Source of the DNA: Kumtagia sp963839725
GTDB lineage: Bacteria > Pseudomonadota > Alphaproteobacteria > Rhizobiales > Rhizobiaceae
DNA: 64,000 nucleotides
Direction: 5' to 3'
Assembly (NCBI GenBank): GCA_963839725.1
Contig: CAWIWT010000034.1
Span: 1 to 64,000 of the forward strand
This document shows, in pieces, positions 26,929 to 36,578 of the stretch. The notes under the pieces are model-generated. The model had not been told where the DNA came from. It made no database searches and saw nothing but the letters and a program-made list of their open reading frames with translations. Every line of letters begins with the position of its first letter. The stretch's first letter is position 1. The translations under genes and the position numbers were made by a program.

Positions 26929-28423
26929 TCAGGCTGCCGCTGGCCTGCGTCCGGCGGCTGTCGCCAATTCGCGAATGCCCGGTTCGATATGCTGCAAGGC
27001 GATCGACGAAATGCCAAGCCGCATGAAATCGCGTCGGCTTCGGCCCGAGGTCGAAGAAGCGGTCGCCCGGTTCGATGATGACGCTGCGCGCCGCCGCCGC
27101 TTCCGCTAGCCCGCGCAAGTCGGTGCCGCGCGGTCCTTCGAGCCAGAGCGATGTGCCGCCCGCCGAATCCGTCGAGCGCCATTCCGGCAGGAAAGCGGAG
27201 ATCGCATGCGAAAGCCGCTTGCGGCGTTCCTCGAATGCCGCCGACAGCCGCCGCACCAGCGCCTCGTGATGGCCGAGCGACAGGAACAGAGCGACCGCCC
27301 GCTGATTGTTTGCTGGCGGATGGCGCAGTATGAACCGGCGCAACGCCCTCAACTCGGCGACCAGTTCGGCAGGCGCCACGATGTAGCCCATGCGCAGGCC
27401 AGGCGCGAGCGTCTTGGACATCGAACCGACATAAATCACCCGGCCGGAGCGGTCGAAGCTCTTCAGTGCCTGCTGCGGCGCCTCATCGATGAGTTGGCTG
27501 TCGTAGCCATCCTCGATGACGATCTGGTTGTTGCGGCTCGCCCGCGCGAGCAGATCCTGGCGGCGTTCGGCGCTCATCGGCACCATGGTCGGGCAATGAT
27601 GGCTCGGCGTGGTGAACACGAAACCTGCGTCGTCGTCGATCGACGACGTCACCAACCCATGCTGGTCGACCGGCACCGGCTGGATATCGGCGCCCGTCAG
27701 CCGGAAAATGCTGCGCGCATCGGGATAGCCCGGGTCTTCCATCGCGACCTTGGTGCCTTTCGACATCAGCAGCGTCGATAGCATGTAGAGCGCATTCTGC
27801 GCGCCGAGCGTCACGATGATCTCGTCCGGATTGGCGAAGATGCCGCGGCGCGGCAGCAGCCGCGCCTGGATCTGCTCGATCAGCAGCGGATCGTCGCGGT
27901 CCACCATGTCGGCAGCCCAATTGCGGATCTCCAGCACAGCCAGCGCCATGCGGTTGCACTCGCGCCATTCGGCGGTTGGAAACAACGCCGGGTCGAACTG
28001 GCCGTAGACAAATGGATAGGACGACTTGATCCAATTCTCGTGCTTGGCCGGGCGCGGCATCTCGCTGGGGGCGAATTGGCGCAGTGCCTTCCAATCGACC
28101 TCGCTTGTCGAATCGGCCTGTTTCAGATGCGGCTTGGCGGGCGTCGCCAGCACTTCAGGATTGACGAAATGGCCGCGCCGCTCGCGCGCTACCAGAAAGC
28201 CTTGGTCCACAAGCTGTTGGAAAGCGAGCACAACCGTGCCACGCGCCACGCCAAGTTTCTCGGCAAGAATGCGGCATGAGGGCAGGGGCATGGAGGCCGC
28301 GATCTGGCGATCGAGGATGGCGGCAACGATCGCTTGCCTGATCTGCGCCTGCAATGTCTGGCCGGACTCGGCGGAAATGCGGAATAGGCCGGACCAGATG
28401 GCCGTGTCATTTCTCTGGGGCAT
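26929..28423 (-). CDS. MocR/PdxR-type GntR regulator with aminotransferase domain, C-terminal frameshift
   Basis: N-terminal GntR winged helix (QTLQAQIRQAIVAAILDRQI, CRILAEKLGVARGTVVLAFQ) fused to a fold-type I PLP aminotransferase domain: VTLGAQNALYMLSTLLMSKG, VAMEDPGYPDARSIFRLTGA, VFTTPSHHCPTMVPMSAERR, IVIEDGYDSQLIDE, and the PLP-Lys motif YVGSMSKTLAPGLRMGYIVA. About 498 residues. Near 27025 an extra T shifts frame; the corrected end is MRLGISSIALQHIEPGIREL followed by an Ala-rich end. Target unknown; members sense PLP or amine metabolites. The ATG at 28423 starts MPQRNDTAIW. Confidence 0.85.
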
Positions 28424-28555
28424 TGGACGTTCCTCGAAGCAGTCATCTTGGTACTTCTGGACCAGTGGAGGGTATTCCTGGTCCAATGCCTTGCACCAAT
28501 GAATATTTCTGATCCTTATGATTTGTACCAGTGATGCTTCGCAGCCGAGCAGGGT

Positions 28556-28629
28556 CCCTCCCACTTGGGAGCAGCGCAATCGCAATAAGACCTACCCCCA
28601 CCCCTAACCCCTCCCCACAAGGGGGAGGG
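28556..28629 (+). repeat. Left arm of a 74-bp palindromic repeat
   Basis: Reverse complement of 30023-30096 with 73 of 74 positions matching. Begins CCCTCCCACTTGGGAG and ends CCACAAGGGGGAGGG. The two arms now enclose an IS256-family element; without it they would be separated by about 45 bp. Confidence 0.9.
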
Positions 28630-28653
28630 AGACCCGCTGCGACGGTTTTGCGA

Positions 28654-29992
28654 GGTAGTGTGCTGAGAGTTCTGCAAATTCGCTGAGCGAGGGCGGTCAT
28701 GGCAGGCTGGTGATGTTCAACGTCACCAATTCCCGCGAAGGAACGCCACCATGACCAAGATTGAAGGTAAATCCGCCAGCGCTGCCGTCAAAGACATTCT
28801 GCTGTCGAACCCGGACGGGCTACACGAAGTGATCCGTGCGGTGATGCAGGAAGTTCTCGAGGCCGAGATGGACGAGGCGCTTGGTGCTTCGAAGGGCGAA
28901 CGCACGCCGGAGCGCCTGGGCTATCGCTCGGGTTATTACGGCCGCACCCTTGTCACCCGGGTTGGCAAGCTTGAGCTGCGGGTTCCGCAGGACCGGGCCG
29001 GCCGCTTCTCCACTGAACTGTTCGAGCGTTACCAGCGTTCCGAGCGGGCCTTGGTGGCGACGCTTGCGGAGATGTATGTGCAGGGCGTGTCGACCCGGAA
29101 GGTCAAGGCGATCACGGAAGAGCTGTGCGGTCATGCCTTCTCGGCCTCGTCGATCTCGGCCATCAACAAGCGTTTGGACGAGAGCCTGAAAGCCTTTGCC
29201 GAACGCCGGCTTCAAGAGCCCTTTGCCTACCTCATCCTCGACGCCCGCTACGAGAAGGTGCGCGAAGCCGGCATCGTCATGAGCCAGGCAGTGCTGATCG
29301 CGGTCGGCATCGACTGGGACGGCCGGCGCCAGATCCTGGCGGTGGAAATGGCCAATCGCGAGAGCCGCTCGGCCTGGAAGGACTTCCTGGTCTCACTGAA
29401 GGGGCGTGGCCTCAAGGGCGTCGAGCTGGTCGTGTCCGACGACCATGCCGGTCTGGTCGCCGCGATCGGCGAGGTGGTCCCCGAAGCGGCATGGCAGCGC
29501 TGCTATGTGCACTTCCTCAGGAACGCGCTCGATCACCTGCCGCGCAAGCACGGCGACGATTGCTTGCAGGAGTTGCGCTGGCTCTACGATCGGCGCGATC
29601 TCACCGAGGCCAAGGCCGATCTCGCCGCATGGCTTTCCAAATGGTCGGCCCGCTATCCGCGGCTGACGACGTGGGTGGAGGAAACCATCGAGTACACGCT
29701 GACCTTCTTCCGCCTGCCGCGCCAGCACCATAAACACCTGAAGTCCACCAATATGCTCGAGCGGCTCAACGAGGAAATCCGCCGGCGCACCTATGTCGTG
29801 CGCATCTTTCCCAACGCCGAGAGCTGCCTGCGCCTGGTCAGGGCACTGGCCGTAGAAACCAACGAAAACTGGATGGAGGCCAACCGCTACATCAACATGG
29901 ACGACCTGCGTGAGCACAAGAAACTCGCTCTGCGCCAAGCCGCATGACCAAATTCATGGCCGCCCAAATTGCAGAACTTGACGCACACAACC
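28654..29992 (+). mobile_element. IS256-family insertion sequence, 1339 bp
   Basis: Ends pair as imperfect inverted repeats (GGTAGTGTGCTGAGAGTTCT and, read inward, GGTTGTGTGCGTCAAGTTCT, continuing into GCAAATT/GCAATTT). An exact 8-bp target duplication TTTTGCGA flanks it at 28646-28653 and 29993-30000. Encodes one intact transposase. Its target is the loop of a long palindrome. Confidence 0.92.
28751..29947 (+). CDS. IS256-family (Mutator-type) transposase
   Basis: 398 residues, intact. Contains EVLEAEMDEALGASKGERTP, the DDE region with YLILDARYEKVREAGIVMSQ, VVSDDHAGLVAAIGEVVPEA and WQRCYVHFLRNALDHLPRKH (conserved C-H region), and STNMLERLNEEIRRRTYVVR. All hallmarks of Transposase_mut. GGAACGCCACC precedes the ATG. 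Appears functional, suggesting a recent insertion. Confidence 0.95.
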   Translation: MTKIEGKSASAAVKDILLSNPDGLHEVIRAVMQEVLEAEMDEALGASKGERTPERLGYRSGYYGRTLVTRVGKLELRVPQDRAGRFSTELFERYQRSERALVATLAEMYVQGVSTRKVKAITEELCGHAFSASSISAINKRLDESLKAFAERRLQEPFAYLILDARYEKVREAGIVMSQAVLIAVGIDWDGRRQILAVEMANRESRSAWKDFLVSLKGRGLKGVELVVSDDHAGLVAAIGEVVPEAAWQRCYVHFLRNALDHLPRKHGDDCLQELRWLYDRRDLTEAKADLAAWLSKWSARYPRLTTWVEETIEYTLTFFRLPRQHHKHLKSTNMLERLNEEIRRRTYVVRIFPNAESCLRLVRALAVETNENWMEANRYINMDDLREHKKLALRQAA

Positions 29993-30022
29993 TTTTGCGA
30001 GGCATAGCGGTCGGCACGGTCC

Positions 30023-30096
30023 CCCTCCCCCTTGTGGGGAGGGGTTAGGGGTGGGGGTAGGTCTTATTGCGATTGCGCTTCTCCCAAGTGGGAGGG
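30023..30096 (-). repeat. Right arm of the 74-bp palindromic repeat
   Basis: Complement of the left arm; single mismatch in GAG(A/C)AGCGC. Lies between the IS256 element and the 3' end of dppF, where it may also serve as a transcription barrier for the dpp operon. Confidence 0.9.
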
Positions 30097-30252
30097 ATTG
30101 CGGCGCGGTTACTCCGGGAAGAAATCCGGGCCGACAACGCGCTCGTGGCGGTTGGTGGGCATCTCCACCGCGAGTGCTGGAGCCGGTTCTTCGTTGATCG
30201 CCAGAAGCGGAATCGTCGGTGCTTCTTTTCTGGAAGGCCCCTGGCTGGCCGT

Positions 30253-31083
30253 TCAGGCGGCGCTCTTGCGCGCCAGGCGGGCGCGGATGCTCTCGACATC
30301 GGCGCGCGGCGTCGCGGCAAACAGCGTCTTCGTGTAGCTGTGCTGAGGGTTGGAGAAGACGTCGTCGCGGCTGCCATATTCCACCGCTTCGCCGAAATAC
30401 ATCACCATCACATCGTCGGCGATGTAGCGCACCACAGACAGGTCGTGGCTGATGAACACATAGGTCAGCTTGAACTCATCCTGCAGGTCGGCGAGCAGGT
30501 TGAGCACTTGCGCCTGCACCGACAGGTCGAGCGCCGACACCGGTTCGTCGAGCACCAGCAGGCTGGGGTTGAGCATCAGCGCGCGGGCGATCGCGATGCG
30601 CTGGCGCTGGCCGCCGGAGAACATGTGCGGATAGCGGTTGTAATGCTCGGGTCCGAGGCCAACTTTCTTCAGCATCGCCATGGCGCGCTCGCGCCGCTCG
30701 GAGGCCGGCGCGGCCGTGTTGATCAGAAGCGGCTCGCCAAGCACGTCGCCGATCTTCTGACGCGGATTGAGTGAGCCATAGGGGTTCTGGAAGACGATCT
30801 GCACCTTGCGGCGCATCTCTTTCGACAGGCCGTCCTTGGCGATATCGACCTTGTTGCCGTCGATGAAAAGCTCGCCGGCCGTCGCCGCGTCGATCAACGT
30901 GACGATGCGCGCGAGAGTCGATTTTCCGCAGCCGCTTTCGCCGACGATCGCCAGCGTCTTGCCCTGCTCGACCGAGAAGCTGACGCCCTTGACCGCATGC
31001 ACGGTGCGGGAGCCGCGAAACAGGCCGCCGCCGACATGATAGTCGCGGACGATGTTTTTTGCTTCGAGCACGGTGACGCTCAT
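30253..31083 (-). CDS. dppF: Peptide ABC transporter ATP-binding protein DppF-like
   Basis: 276 residues. Walker A GESGCGKSTLARI, Q-loop VFQNPYGSLNPRQ, ABC signature FSGGQRQRIAIARALM, Walker B LLVLDEPVSALDLS, switch His in FISHDLSVVRYI, plus the oligopeptide-type C-terminal segment SRDDVFSNPQHSYTKTLFAA. Cytoplasmic motor of the transporter. The ATG overlaps the dppD stop by four bases. Last gene of the dppA-B-C-(hyp)-D-F operon. Confidence 0.92.
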   Translation of the reverse strand: MSVTVLEAKNIVRDYHVGGGLFRGSRTVHAVKGVSFSVEQGKTLAIVGESGCGKSTLARIVTLIDAATAGELFIDGNKVDIAKDGLSKEMRRKVQIVFQNPYGSLNPRQKIGDVLGEPLLINTAAPASERRERAMAMLKKVGLGPEHYNRYPHMFSGGQRQRIAIARALMLNPSLLVLDEPVSALDLSVQAQVLNLLADLQDEFKLTYVFISHDLSVVRYIADDVMVMYFGEAVEYGSRDDVFSNPQHSYTKTLFAATPRADVESIRARLARKSAA

Positions 31084-31931
31084 GACGCGGCTCCGGAAGT
31101 GGCGGGCTCGAACAGCATGTCCGAGACTGTCGGCAGCCGGTCGCCGACGGCATTTTCAGGCAAGGCCGACAGCAACGCACGCGTGTAGTTGCTCTTCGGC
31201 GATTCAAACAGGGAAAGCACGTCGGCTTCCTCCATCTTCCGGCCTTTGTACTGAACCACGACGCGGTCGGCGGTTTCGGCGACCACGCCCATATTGTGGG
31301 TGATCATGATCAGACCCATGCCGTATTTGACCTGCAGGCCGACCAGCAGGTCGAGGATCTGTTTCTGGATGGTCACGTCGAGGGCGGTCGTCGGCTCGTC
31401 GGCGATCAGCAGCTTTGGATTGCAGGCGATCGCCATGGCGATCATCACGCGCTGGCACTGGCCGCCGGACATCTGGTGTGGAAAGGAACTGAGCCGTTCC
31501 TCCGGCTGGGGGATACCGACAAGCGTCAGGAGTTCGATGGAGCGCGCCCGGCGCTGCGTCTTGTGCATGCCCATATGGAAGCGCAGCACTTCCTCGATCT
31601 GAAAGCCGACGGTGAAGCAGGGATTGAGGCTGGCCATCGGCTCCTGGAAGATCATGGCGATGTCCTTGCCGATGATCTTCCGCCGCTCCGATGGGTTGAG
31701 CTTCAGCAGGTCGATGCCGTCGAACTCCATCTTGTCGGCGGTAACGGTGGCGCTGTCGGGCAGCAGGCCCATGACGGCCAGCATCGACACAGACTTGCCC
31801 GATCCGCTCTCACCGACGATCGCCAGCACTTCGCGTTTTTCGACCGAAACATCGATGCCCCGCACCGCCAGGAACGGGCCGGTCGAGGTGTCGAACGAGA
31901 CGACGAGGTTCTTGATATCAAGAAGGGGCAT
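31080..31931 (-). CDS. dppD: Peptide ABC transporter ATP-binding protein DppD-like
   Basis: 283 residues from MPLLDIKNLVVSFDTSTGPF. Walker A GESGSGKSVSML, IFQEPMASLNPCF, signature MSGGQCQRVMIAMAIA (Cys in place of the usual Gln/Arg at SGGQx), Walker B LLIADEPTTALDVT, MITHNMGVVAE. Forms the heterodimeric ATPase with DppF. An upstream in-frame ATG adds 25 poorly conserved residues and is rejected. Confidence 0.92.
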   Translation of the reverse strand: MPLLDIKNLVVSFDTSTGPFLAVRGIDVSVEKREVLAIVGESGSGKSVSMLAVMGLLPDSATVTADKMEFDGIDLLKLNPSERRKIIGKDIAMIFQEPMASLNPCFTVGFQIEEVLRFHMGMHKTQRRARSIELLTLVGIPQPEERLSSFPHQMSGGQCQRVMIAMAIACNPKLLIADEPTTALDVTIQKQILDLLVGLQVKYGMGLIMITHNMGVVAETADRVVVQYKGRKMEEADVLSLFESPKSNYTRALLSALPENAVGDRLPTVSDMLFEPATSGAAS

Positions 31932-32046
31932 TGGTGCGCCTATTGCGTTTGAACTGCGGACCCAGAGCCAAAATCGTTCGTATTGAACCTGACACGATCG
32001 GCGCATATATTACAGACGGAAAAGGAGTGCTCCATGCGCGGTCCCA

Positions 32047-32595
32047 TTAAGCCACTGACTTGACGTCTGGGATGTTGGCCTGTCTTCTGAAGACGGCCAG
32101 GCCGTGCTCATTTCTTGATTCTGCGGCGTGTTCCAGTGCCCCAAGGGCAGCGACGCCTGCGTCCTGCTGCTCCTTCAACAGATCAATCAGCTGACGTGCA
32201 TATTTCTGTTTTGACTTTGGGCTTTGCCAAAGGAATCGCGGATCCGCATATCCCTTGGTGAGGGCGTTGGTCTGCGCTGCAAGCTTGTAGTACCGAACCA
32301 CGCTGTGAACTACCTCCTTTGGCAGGGTCGAGGGATCAGCCTTTATCGACTCAAACACGAAATCCGTTTCGTCGGCTACTCCAAACGGGTCGTCGTCGTG
32401 TTCAACATAGTCAATTTCCTCGCGGGTGGTTTGCTCATTCGCCCGGCGCAAGCCGGCAACCATTTCTGCGTGAAGGGCGATTATCAGCTCAATCTCCCTA
32501 TCGAAGCGTCGGCGAACTTCAATCATCCGCGTCATAACCGCCGTTGCGATAACGCCTAGCAAAATGCCAAGCAAACCAACGAGCGCCGCATCCAT
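32047..32595 (-). CDS. Single-TM hypothetical protein inserted in the dpp operon
   Basis: 182 residues: an N-terminal TM helix (DAALVGLLGILLGVIATAVM) followed by a charged helical region (RRRFDREIELIIALHAEMVA) and an alpha-helical C-terminus. Starts two bases after the dppC stop, so co-translated. The arrangement resembles the common N-TM plus coiled region proteins of unknown function. Not a usual component of peptide transporters; interrupts the normal dppC-dppD adjacency. Confidence 0.65.
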   Translation of the reverse strand: MDAALVGLLGILLGVIATAVMTRMIEVRRRFDREIELIIALHAEMVAGLRRANEQTTREEIDYVEHDDDPFGVADETDFVFESIKADPSTLPKEVVHSVVRYYKLAAQTNALTKGYADPRFLWQSPKSKQKYARQLIDLLKEQQDAGVAALGALEHAAESRNEHGLAVFRRQANIPDVKSVA

Positions 32596-32597
32596 CC

Positions 32598-33515
32598 TCA
32601 GCTTCGCTTCAGCTTTGGATCGAGTGCGTCGCGCAGGCCGTCGCCGACCAAGTTGATGGCAAGCACGGTGATCAGGATGGCGAGGCCCGGATACGTCACG
32701 ATCCATGGTGCGGACGTGACGAACTCGCGCGCGTTAGCGAGCATGGTGCCCCACTCCGGCGTCGGTGGCTGCGCGCCCTGTCCGAGGAAACCCAGCGCCG
32801 CCGCCTCAAGGATGGCGTTGGAGAAAGAGAGCGTTGCCTGCACGATCAGCGGCGCGACGCAGTTCGGCAGGATTGTCACCAGCATGAGCCTAAGATGTCC
32901 GGCCCCGGCGACCTTGGCCGAGACCACATACTCGCGGTTCTTTTCGGCCATCACGGCGGCGCGCGTCAGCCGCGCAAAGTGCGGCTGCAGCACAAGCGCG
33001 ATGGCAAGCATGGCGTTGAACAGGCCCGGACCGAGGATAGCCACCAGAACCAGCGCCAGCAGCAGTGATGGGAACGCCAGGATAATATCCATGATGCGCA
33101 TGATGAGGGTATCGACCCAGCCGCGGAAGTAGCCGGCAAGCAGGCCAAGGATGACGCCGCTCACCAGTGAGAAGGCGACAACAACGAAACCGATGAACAG
33201 CGAGTAGCGCGAACCGTAGATCAACCGTGAAAGGATATCGCGGCCAACGGCGTCGGTTCCAAGCACAAACATCGCGTTGCCACCGGTCTGCCACATAGGT
33301 GGGGTTCGGATGAACTCGCGAAACTGCTGATCATATGCATAAGGCGCTATCAGCGGCGCGAAAATGGCGATGAAGATAAGCGCGACGAACACCGCGAGGC
33401 CGATGACCGCGCCGGTGTTCATGGAGAAATAGTACCAGAACTCGGATGCCGCGCGCGGACGAACGCCGGTCGGAACCTCCGCGGCGATTTCGGTACCGGC
33501 TTGCTCGTCGCTCAT
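32598..33515 (-). CDS. dppC: Peptide ABC transporter permease DppC-like
   Basis: About 305 residues starting MSDEQAGTEIAAEV. Multi-TM inner membrane permease with the OppC N-terminal segment (FWYYFSMNTGAVIGLAVFVA), periplasmic HxLGTDAVGRDILSRLIYG-type sequence and the EAA loop EYVVSAKVAGAGHLRLMLVT, followed by HILPN-like TILPNCVAPLIV and ALGFLGQGAQPPTPEWGTML. Diagnostic of the C-type subunit. The dppB stop is one base upstream. Confidence 0.92.
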   Translation of the reverse strand: MSDEQAGTEIAAEVPTGVRPRAASEFWYYFSMNTGAVIGLAVFVALIFIAIFAPLIAPYAYDQQFREFIRTPPMWQTGGNAMFVLGTDAVGRDILSRLIYGSRYSLFIGFVVVAFSLVSGVILGLLAGYFRGWVDTLIMRIMDIILAFPSLLLALVLVAILGPGLFNAMLAIALVLQPHFARLTRAAVMAEKNREYVVSAKVAGAGHLRLMLVTILPNCVAPLIVQATLSFSNAILEAAALGFLGQGAQPPTPEWGTMLANAREFVTSAPWIVTYPGLAILITVLAINLVGDGLRDALDPKLKRS

Positions 33516-33516
33516 T

Positions 33517-34525
33517 TCACTGCATCCGGATGCGCGGGTTGATGACGGCATAGAGCAGATCGACGATCAGGTTTACCGCCATGACGATCAGCGCGATCAG
33601 CAGCAATCCGCTCTGCACGACCACGTAATCGCGCTTGCCGATGGCATCGATCATCCATTTGCCGATGCCCGGCCAGGAGAAAATCGTTTCGGTCAGGATC
33701 GCGCCAGCCATCAGCGTGCCGACCTGCAAGCCGATCGTGGTCACAACCGGGATCAGCGCGTTTCGAAAAGCGTGCAGACCTATGACGCGCCGTGGCTCGA
33801 GGCCCTTGGCCCGCGCCGTGCGTACGTAGTCTTCACCCAGAACCTCGAGCATCGCGGACCGGGTTTGCCGGGCGATCACCGCCATCGGAATCGTCGCCAG
33901 AACGATAGATGGCAGGATGAGGTGACTTACGGCAGAGGTGAAAGCGCCCGGGCGGCCGGAAATCAGACTGTCGATCAGCATGAAGCCTGTCACCGGTTTG
34001 AAGAAATGCTGGATCGCGATACGGCCGGAGACGGGCGTCCAACCGAGATAGCCGGAAAAGAGAGATGATCAGCAGCAGGCCCCACCAGAAGATCGGCATG
34101 GAATAGCCGGTCAGGGCGACACCCATGGTTGCCTGATCGAACCACGAGCCGCGCTTGACGGCGGCAAAAATGCCGGCGGGGATGCCGATGGCGACAGCGA
34201 TGATCATCGCCACTGTTGCCAGTTCCAAGGTCGCCGGAAAAAGCGCGGCAAACTCGCCCCATACCGGTCGCTTCGTCGCGATCGAAATGCCGAAATCGCC
34301 GGTCAGCACATTGCCGATGTAATCGAGATACTGGACCACATAGGACCGGTTGTAGCCGAAGCGCTCGATCAGTTCGGCGTAGCGCTCGGGACTGACGCCG
34401 CGTTCGCCCGCAAGCGCCAGAATGGGGTCGCCCGGCAGCAGCCGGACAAAGGCAAAGGCAGCCAGCGAGATGCCAAAGATGGTCGGCACCAGCAGGGCAA
34501 TTTTGTGAAGCAGGTAGCGGATCAT
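33517..34525 (-). CDS. dppB: Peptide ABC transporter permease DppB-like, frameshifted
   Basis: MIRYLLHKIALLVPTIFGIS opening, FAFVRLLPGDPILALAGERG, GDFGISIATKRPVWGEFAAL, IPAGIFAAVKRGSWFDQATM. A one-base loss near 34060 (LLLIISLF to SGYLGWTPVSGR) shifts frame; the rest follows with GAFTSAVSHLILPSIVLATI, the EAA loop EDYVRTARAKGLEPRRVIGL, and GAILTETIFSWPGIGKWMID. Joined length about 336 residues, standard. Unless corrected, the transporter would lack a complete B permease. Confidence 0.88.
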
Positions 34526-34580
34526 CGCTTTTGATCACGGGGCGGCGCCGAAACGCGGCGCCGTCCCGCCAGATCAATGC

Positions 34581-36173
34581 TTATTCAGTAACATCGACGC
34601 CGTCGAAGCGATGGATGCCAAGCGGATCCATCACAAAGCCGGTGACTTTCTTGTTCATGGGCATGAACACCTTGGAGTGAGCAAGCGTCAGCCATGGAGC
34701 TTCGCGCTTGAACACTTCCTGAGCCTGTTCATAGATCTTGGTGCGCTCGGCGGTGTCGGTCGTCGCCTTGCCCTTGAGCAACAGGTCCTGGAATTCCTGG
34801 TTGCACCAGATGGCGTAGTTGGACTGGCCGATGGCATCGCAGCCAAGCAGGAACAGGAAGTTGTCCGGATCGCCATTGTCGCCTGTCCAGCCAAGCTGGA
34901 AGGCGCCGTCACGATCCTTGGCCTTGCCGCGTTCGCGATACTCGGTCCATTCGTAGCTGACGATTTCCGACTTCACGCCGATCGCCGCGTAGTCGGCCTG
35001 GATCAGCTCGGCCACGCGCTGTGCGTTCGGATTGTAGGGACGGCTTACCGGCATTGCCCAGATCTTCATGGACAGGTCCTTGACGCCGGCCGCTTCGAGA
35101 GCAGCCTTGGCCGCTGCCGGATCATACGAATCATCCTTGATCGCGGTGTTGTACGACCACATCGTTGGCGGGATCGGGTTGATCGCCGGCTGGCCGGCGC
35201 CCTGATAGACCGCGTCGATGATCGCCTGCTTGTTCACCGCCATGTTGAGGGCCTTGCGCACCTCGACTTTGTCGAACGGCGGCTGCGTGGTGTTGTAGGC
35301 CATGTAGCCGATGTTCAGGCCCTCCTGCTCGTCGACCTTGAGGCTGGCTTCAGCCTGCAGGCCAGCGATGTCGGCCGGAGCCGGATAGGACATGATATCG
35401 CATTCGCCGGCCTTGAGCTTCTGAGCGCGAACGGCCGGGTCGGGCGTGATCGCGAAGATCAGGTCGTCGATCTTCTGACGGCCGCCAAAATAACCGTCCC
35501 AGGCAGCGTAGCGGATGACCGCGTCAACCTGATAGTCGACGAACTGGAATGGACCGGTGCCGATCGGCTTCTGCGTGAACTGATCCTTGGTGCCGGCCTT
35601 CTCGAGCGAATCCGCGTATTCCTTCGAAACGATCGAGGCGAAGTCCATGCCAAGGTCAGGCAGGAAGGCGACTTCCGGCTTGTTGAGAACGAACTTCACG
35701 GTCAGGTCGTCGACCTTGGTGATTTCCTTTAGGAGGTCCGGGAAACCCATGCCCGTGAAATACTCCCAGCCGGTTCCCGGCAGGTATTCGAACCACGGAT
35801 TCTCCTTCTTCCACTGACGCTCGAACGAGAAGATGACGTCGTCGGCGTTGAGATCGCGGGTCGGCGTGAAATAGTCGGTCGTCTGGAACTTGACGCCGGG
35901 TCGCAGCTTGAACGTGTATTCCAGACCGTCATCCGAAACGGTCCAGCTTTCCGCCAGGCCGGGGGAGATGGTGGTCTTGCCATGGTCGAACTCGACCAGG
36001 CGCGAATAGATGGTGCGGGAAGAGGCGTCGAAATCGTTGCCGCCGCTCCAGGGGGACGGATCAAATCCGGCCGGTGCTGCTTCCGAGCAGTACACCAGCG
36101 TCTTGGCGTTAGCCACGCCGGTCAGCGCGGTCGCAGCCAGAAGCGCGGCCGCGAAGGTCAGTTTCCTTATCAT
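34581..36173 (-). CDS. dppA: Periplasmic dipeptide-binding protein DppA-like
   Basis: 530 residues. Signal peptide MIRKLTFAAALLAATALTGV cut near VANA-KTLVYCSEAAPAG. SBP_bac_5 features: FDASSRTIYSRLVEFDHGKT, GLAESWTVSDDGLEYTFKLR, LNADDVIFSFERQW, ALNMAVNKQAIIDAVYQGAG, and WTGDNGDPDNFLFLLGCDAI. Closest in style to DppA (dipeptide, possibly haem or ALA); the ligand is not proven. First gene of the operon, 55 bp before dppB. Confidence 0.93.
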   Translation of the reverse strand: MIRKLTFAAALLAATALTGVANAKTLVYCSEAAPAGFDPSPWSGGNDFDASSRTIYSRLVEFDHGKTTISPGLAESWTVSDDGLEYTFKLRPGVKFQTTDYFTPTRDLNADDVIFSFERQWKKENPWFEYLPGTGWEYFTGMGFPDLLKEITKVDDLTVKFVLNKPEVAFLPDLGMDFASIVSKEYADSLEKAGTKDQFTQKPIGTGPFQFVDYQVDAVIRYAAWDGYFGGRQKIDDLIFAITPDPAVRAQKLKAGECDIMSYPAPADIAGLQAEASLKVDEQEGLNIGYMAYNTTQPPFDKVEVRKALNMAVNKQAIIDAVYQGAGQPAINPIPPTMWSYNTAIKDDSYDPAAAKAALEAAGVKDLSMKIWAMPVSRPYNPNAQRVAELIQADYAAIGVKSEIVSYEWTEYRERGKAKDRDGAFQLGWTGDNGDPDNFLFLLGCDAIGQSNYAIWCNQEFQDLLLKGKATTDTAERTKIYEQAQEVFKREAPWLTLAHSKVFMPMNKKVTGFVMDPLGIHRFDGVDVTE

Positions 36174-36578
36174 TGGTTACTCCCTGTTATTTCGTCCAAG
36201 CCCCTCTAGCAGGCTCGCGAAGGCGGCATATAAGCACCGATTTTCTGGCTTTGGAACACCCAGGCTGATTTCCCTTTCGGAAGCAAAGGCATTCAATCGA
36301 TTGGACAATCTCAGGAGAGGCAGAACTTGATGGTGGCGTGCGTTTTGGCACAACCTAAACCGTTGAAACGGCGACGCGACCTTGCCTTATCAAGGGATGA
36401 TGCGCGTCAAAGGCGCGAAGCATCATGTAACCTGACGGAGTGTCGGATGCCGCAACGACAGCGAGCCTCGAAGGCATCGAAGCTTGGCAGAGGCACCGGT
36501 TGGCGCAATACAAATGTCGTAACAAGTTGCCTGACGGGTGAGGGTCTGACAATGTGACGCCGCTTTCGGGAGGATAGC
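36174..36578. promoter_or_regulatory. Divergent intergenic region dppA-fadD
   Basis: 405 bp without a supported gene. It must carry the dppA promoter (leftward) and the fadD promoter (rightward). GATGATGCGCGTCAAAGGCG/CGAAGCATCATG near 36.4 kb forms a short inverted repeat (GATGATGC...GCATCATG). GGAGG sits 5 bases before the fadD TTG. Confidence 0.5.

Noticed and set aside
34611..35732. 373-codon plus-strand open frame
   Set aside because: Antisense to dppA, which has a full set of SBP_bac_5 features; no independent support.
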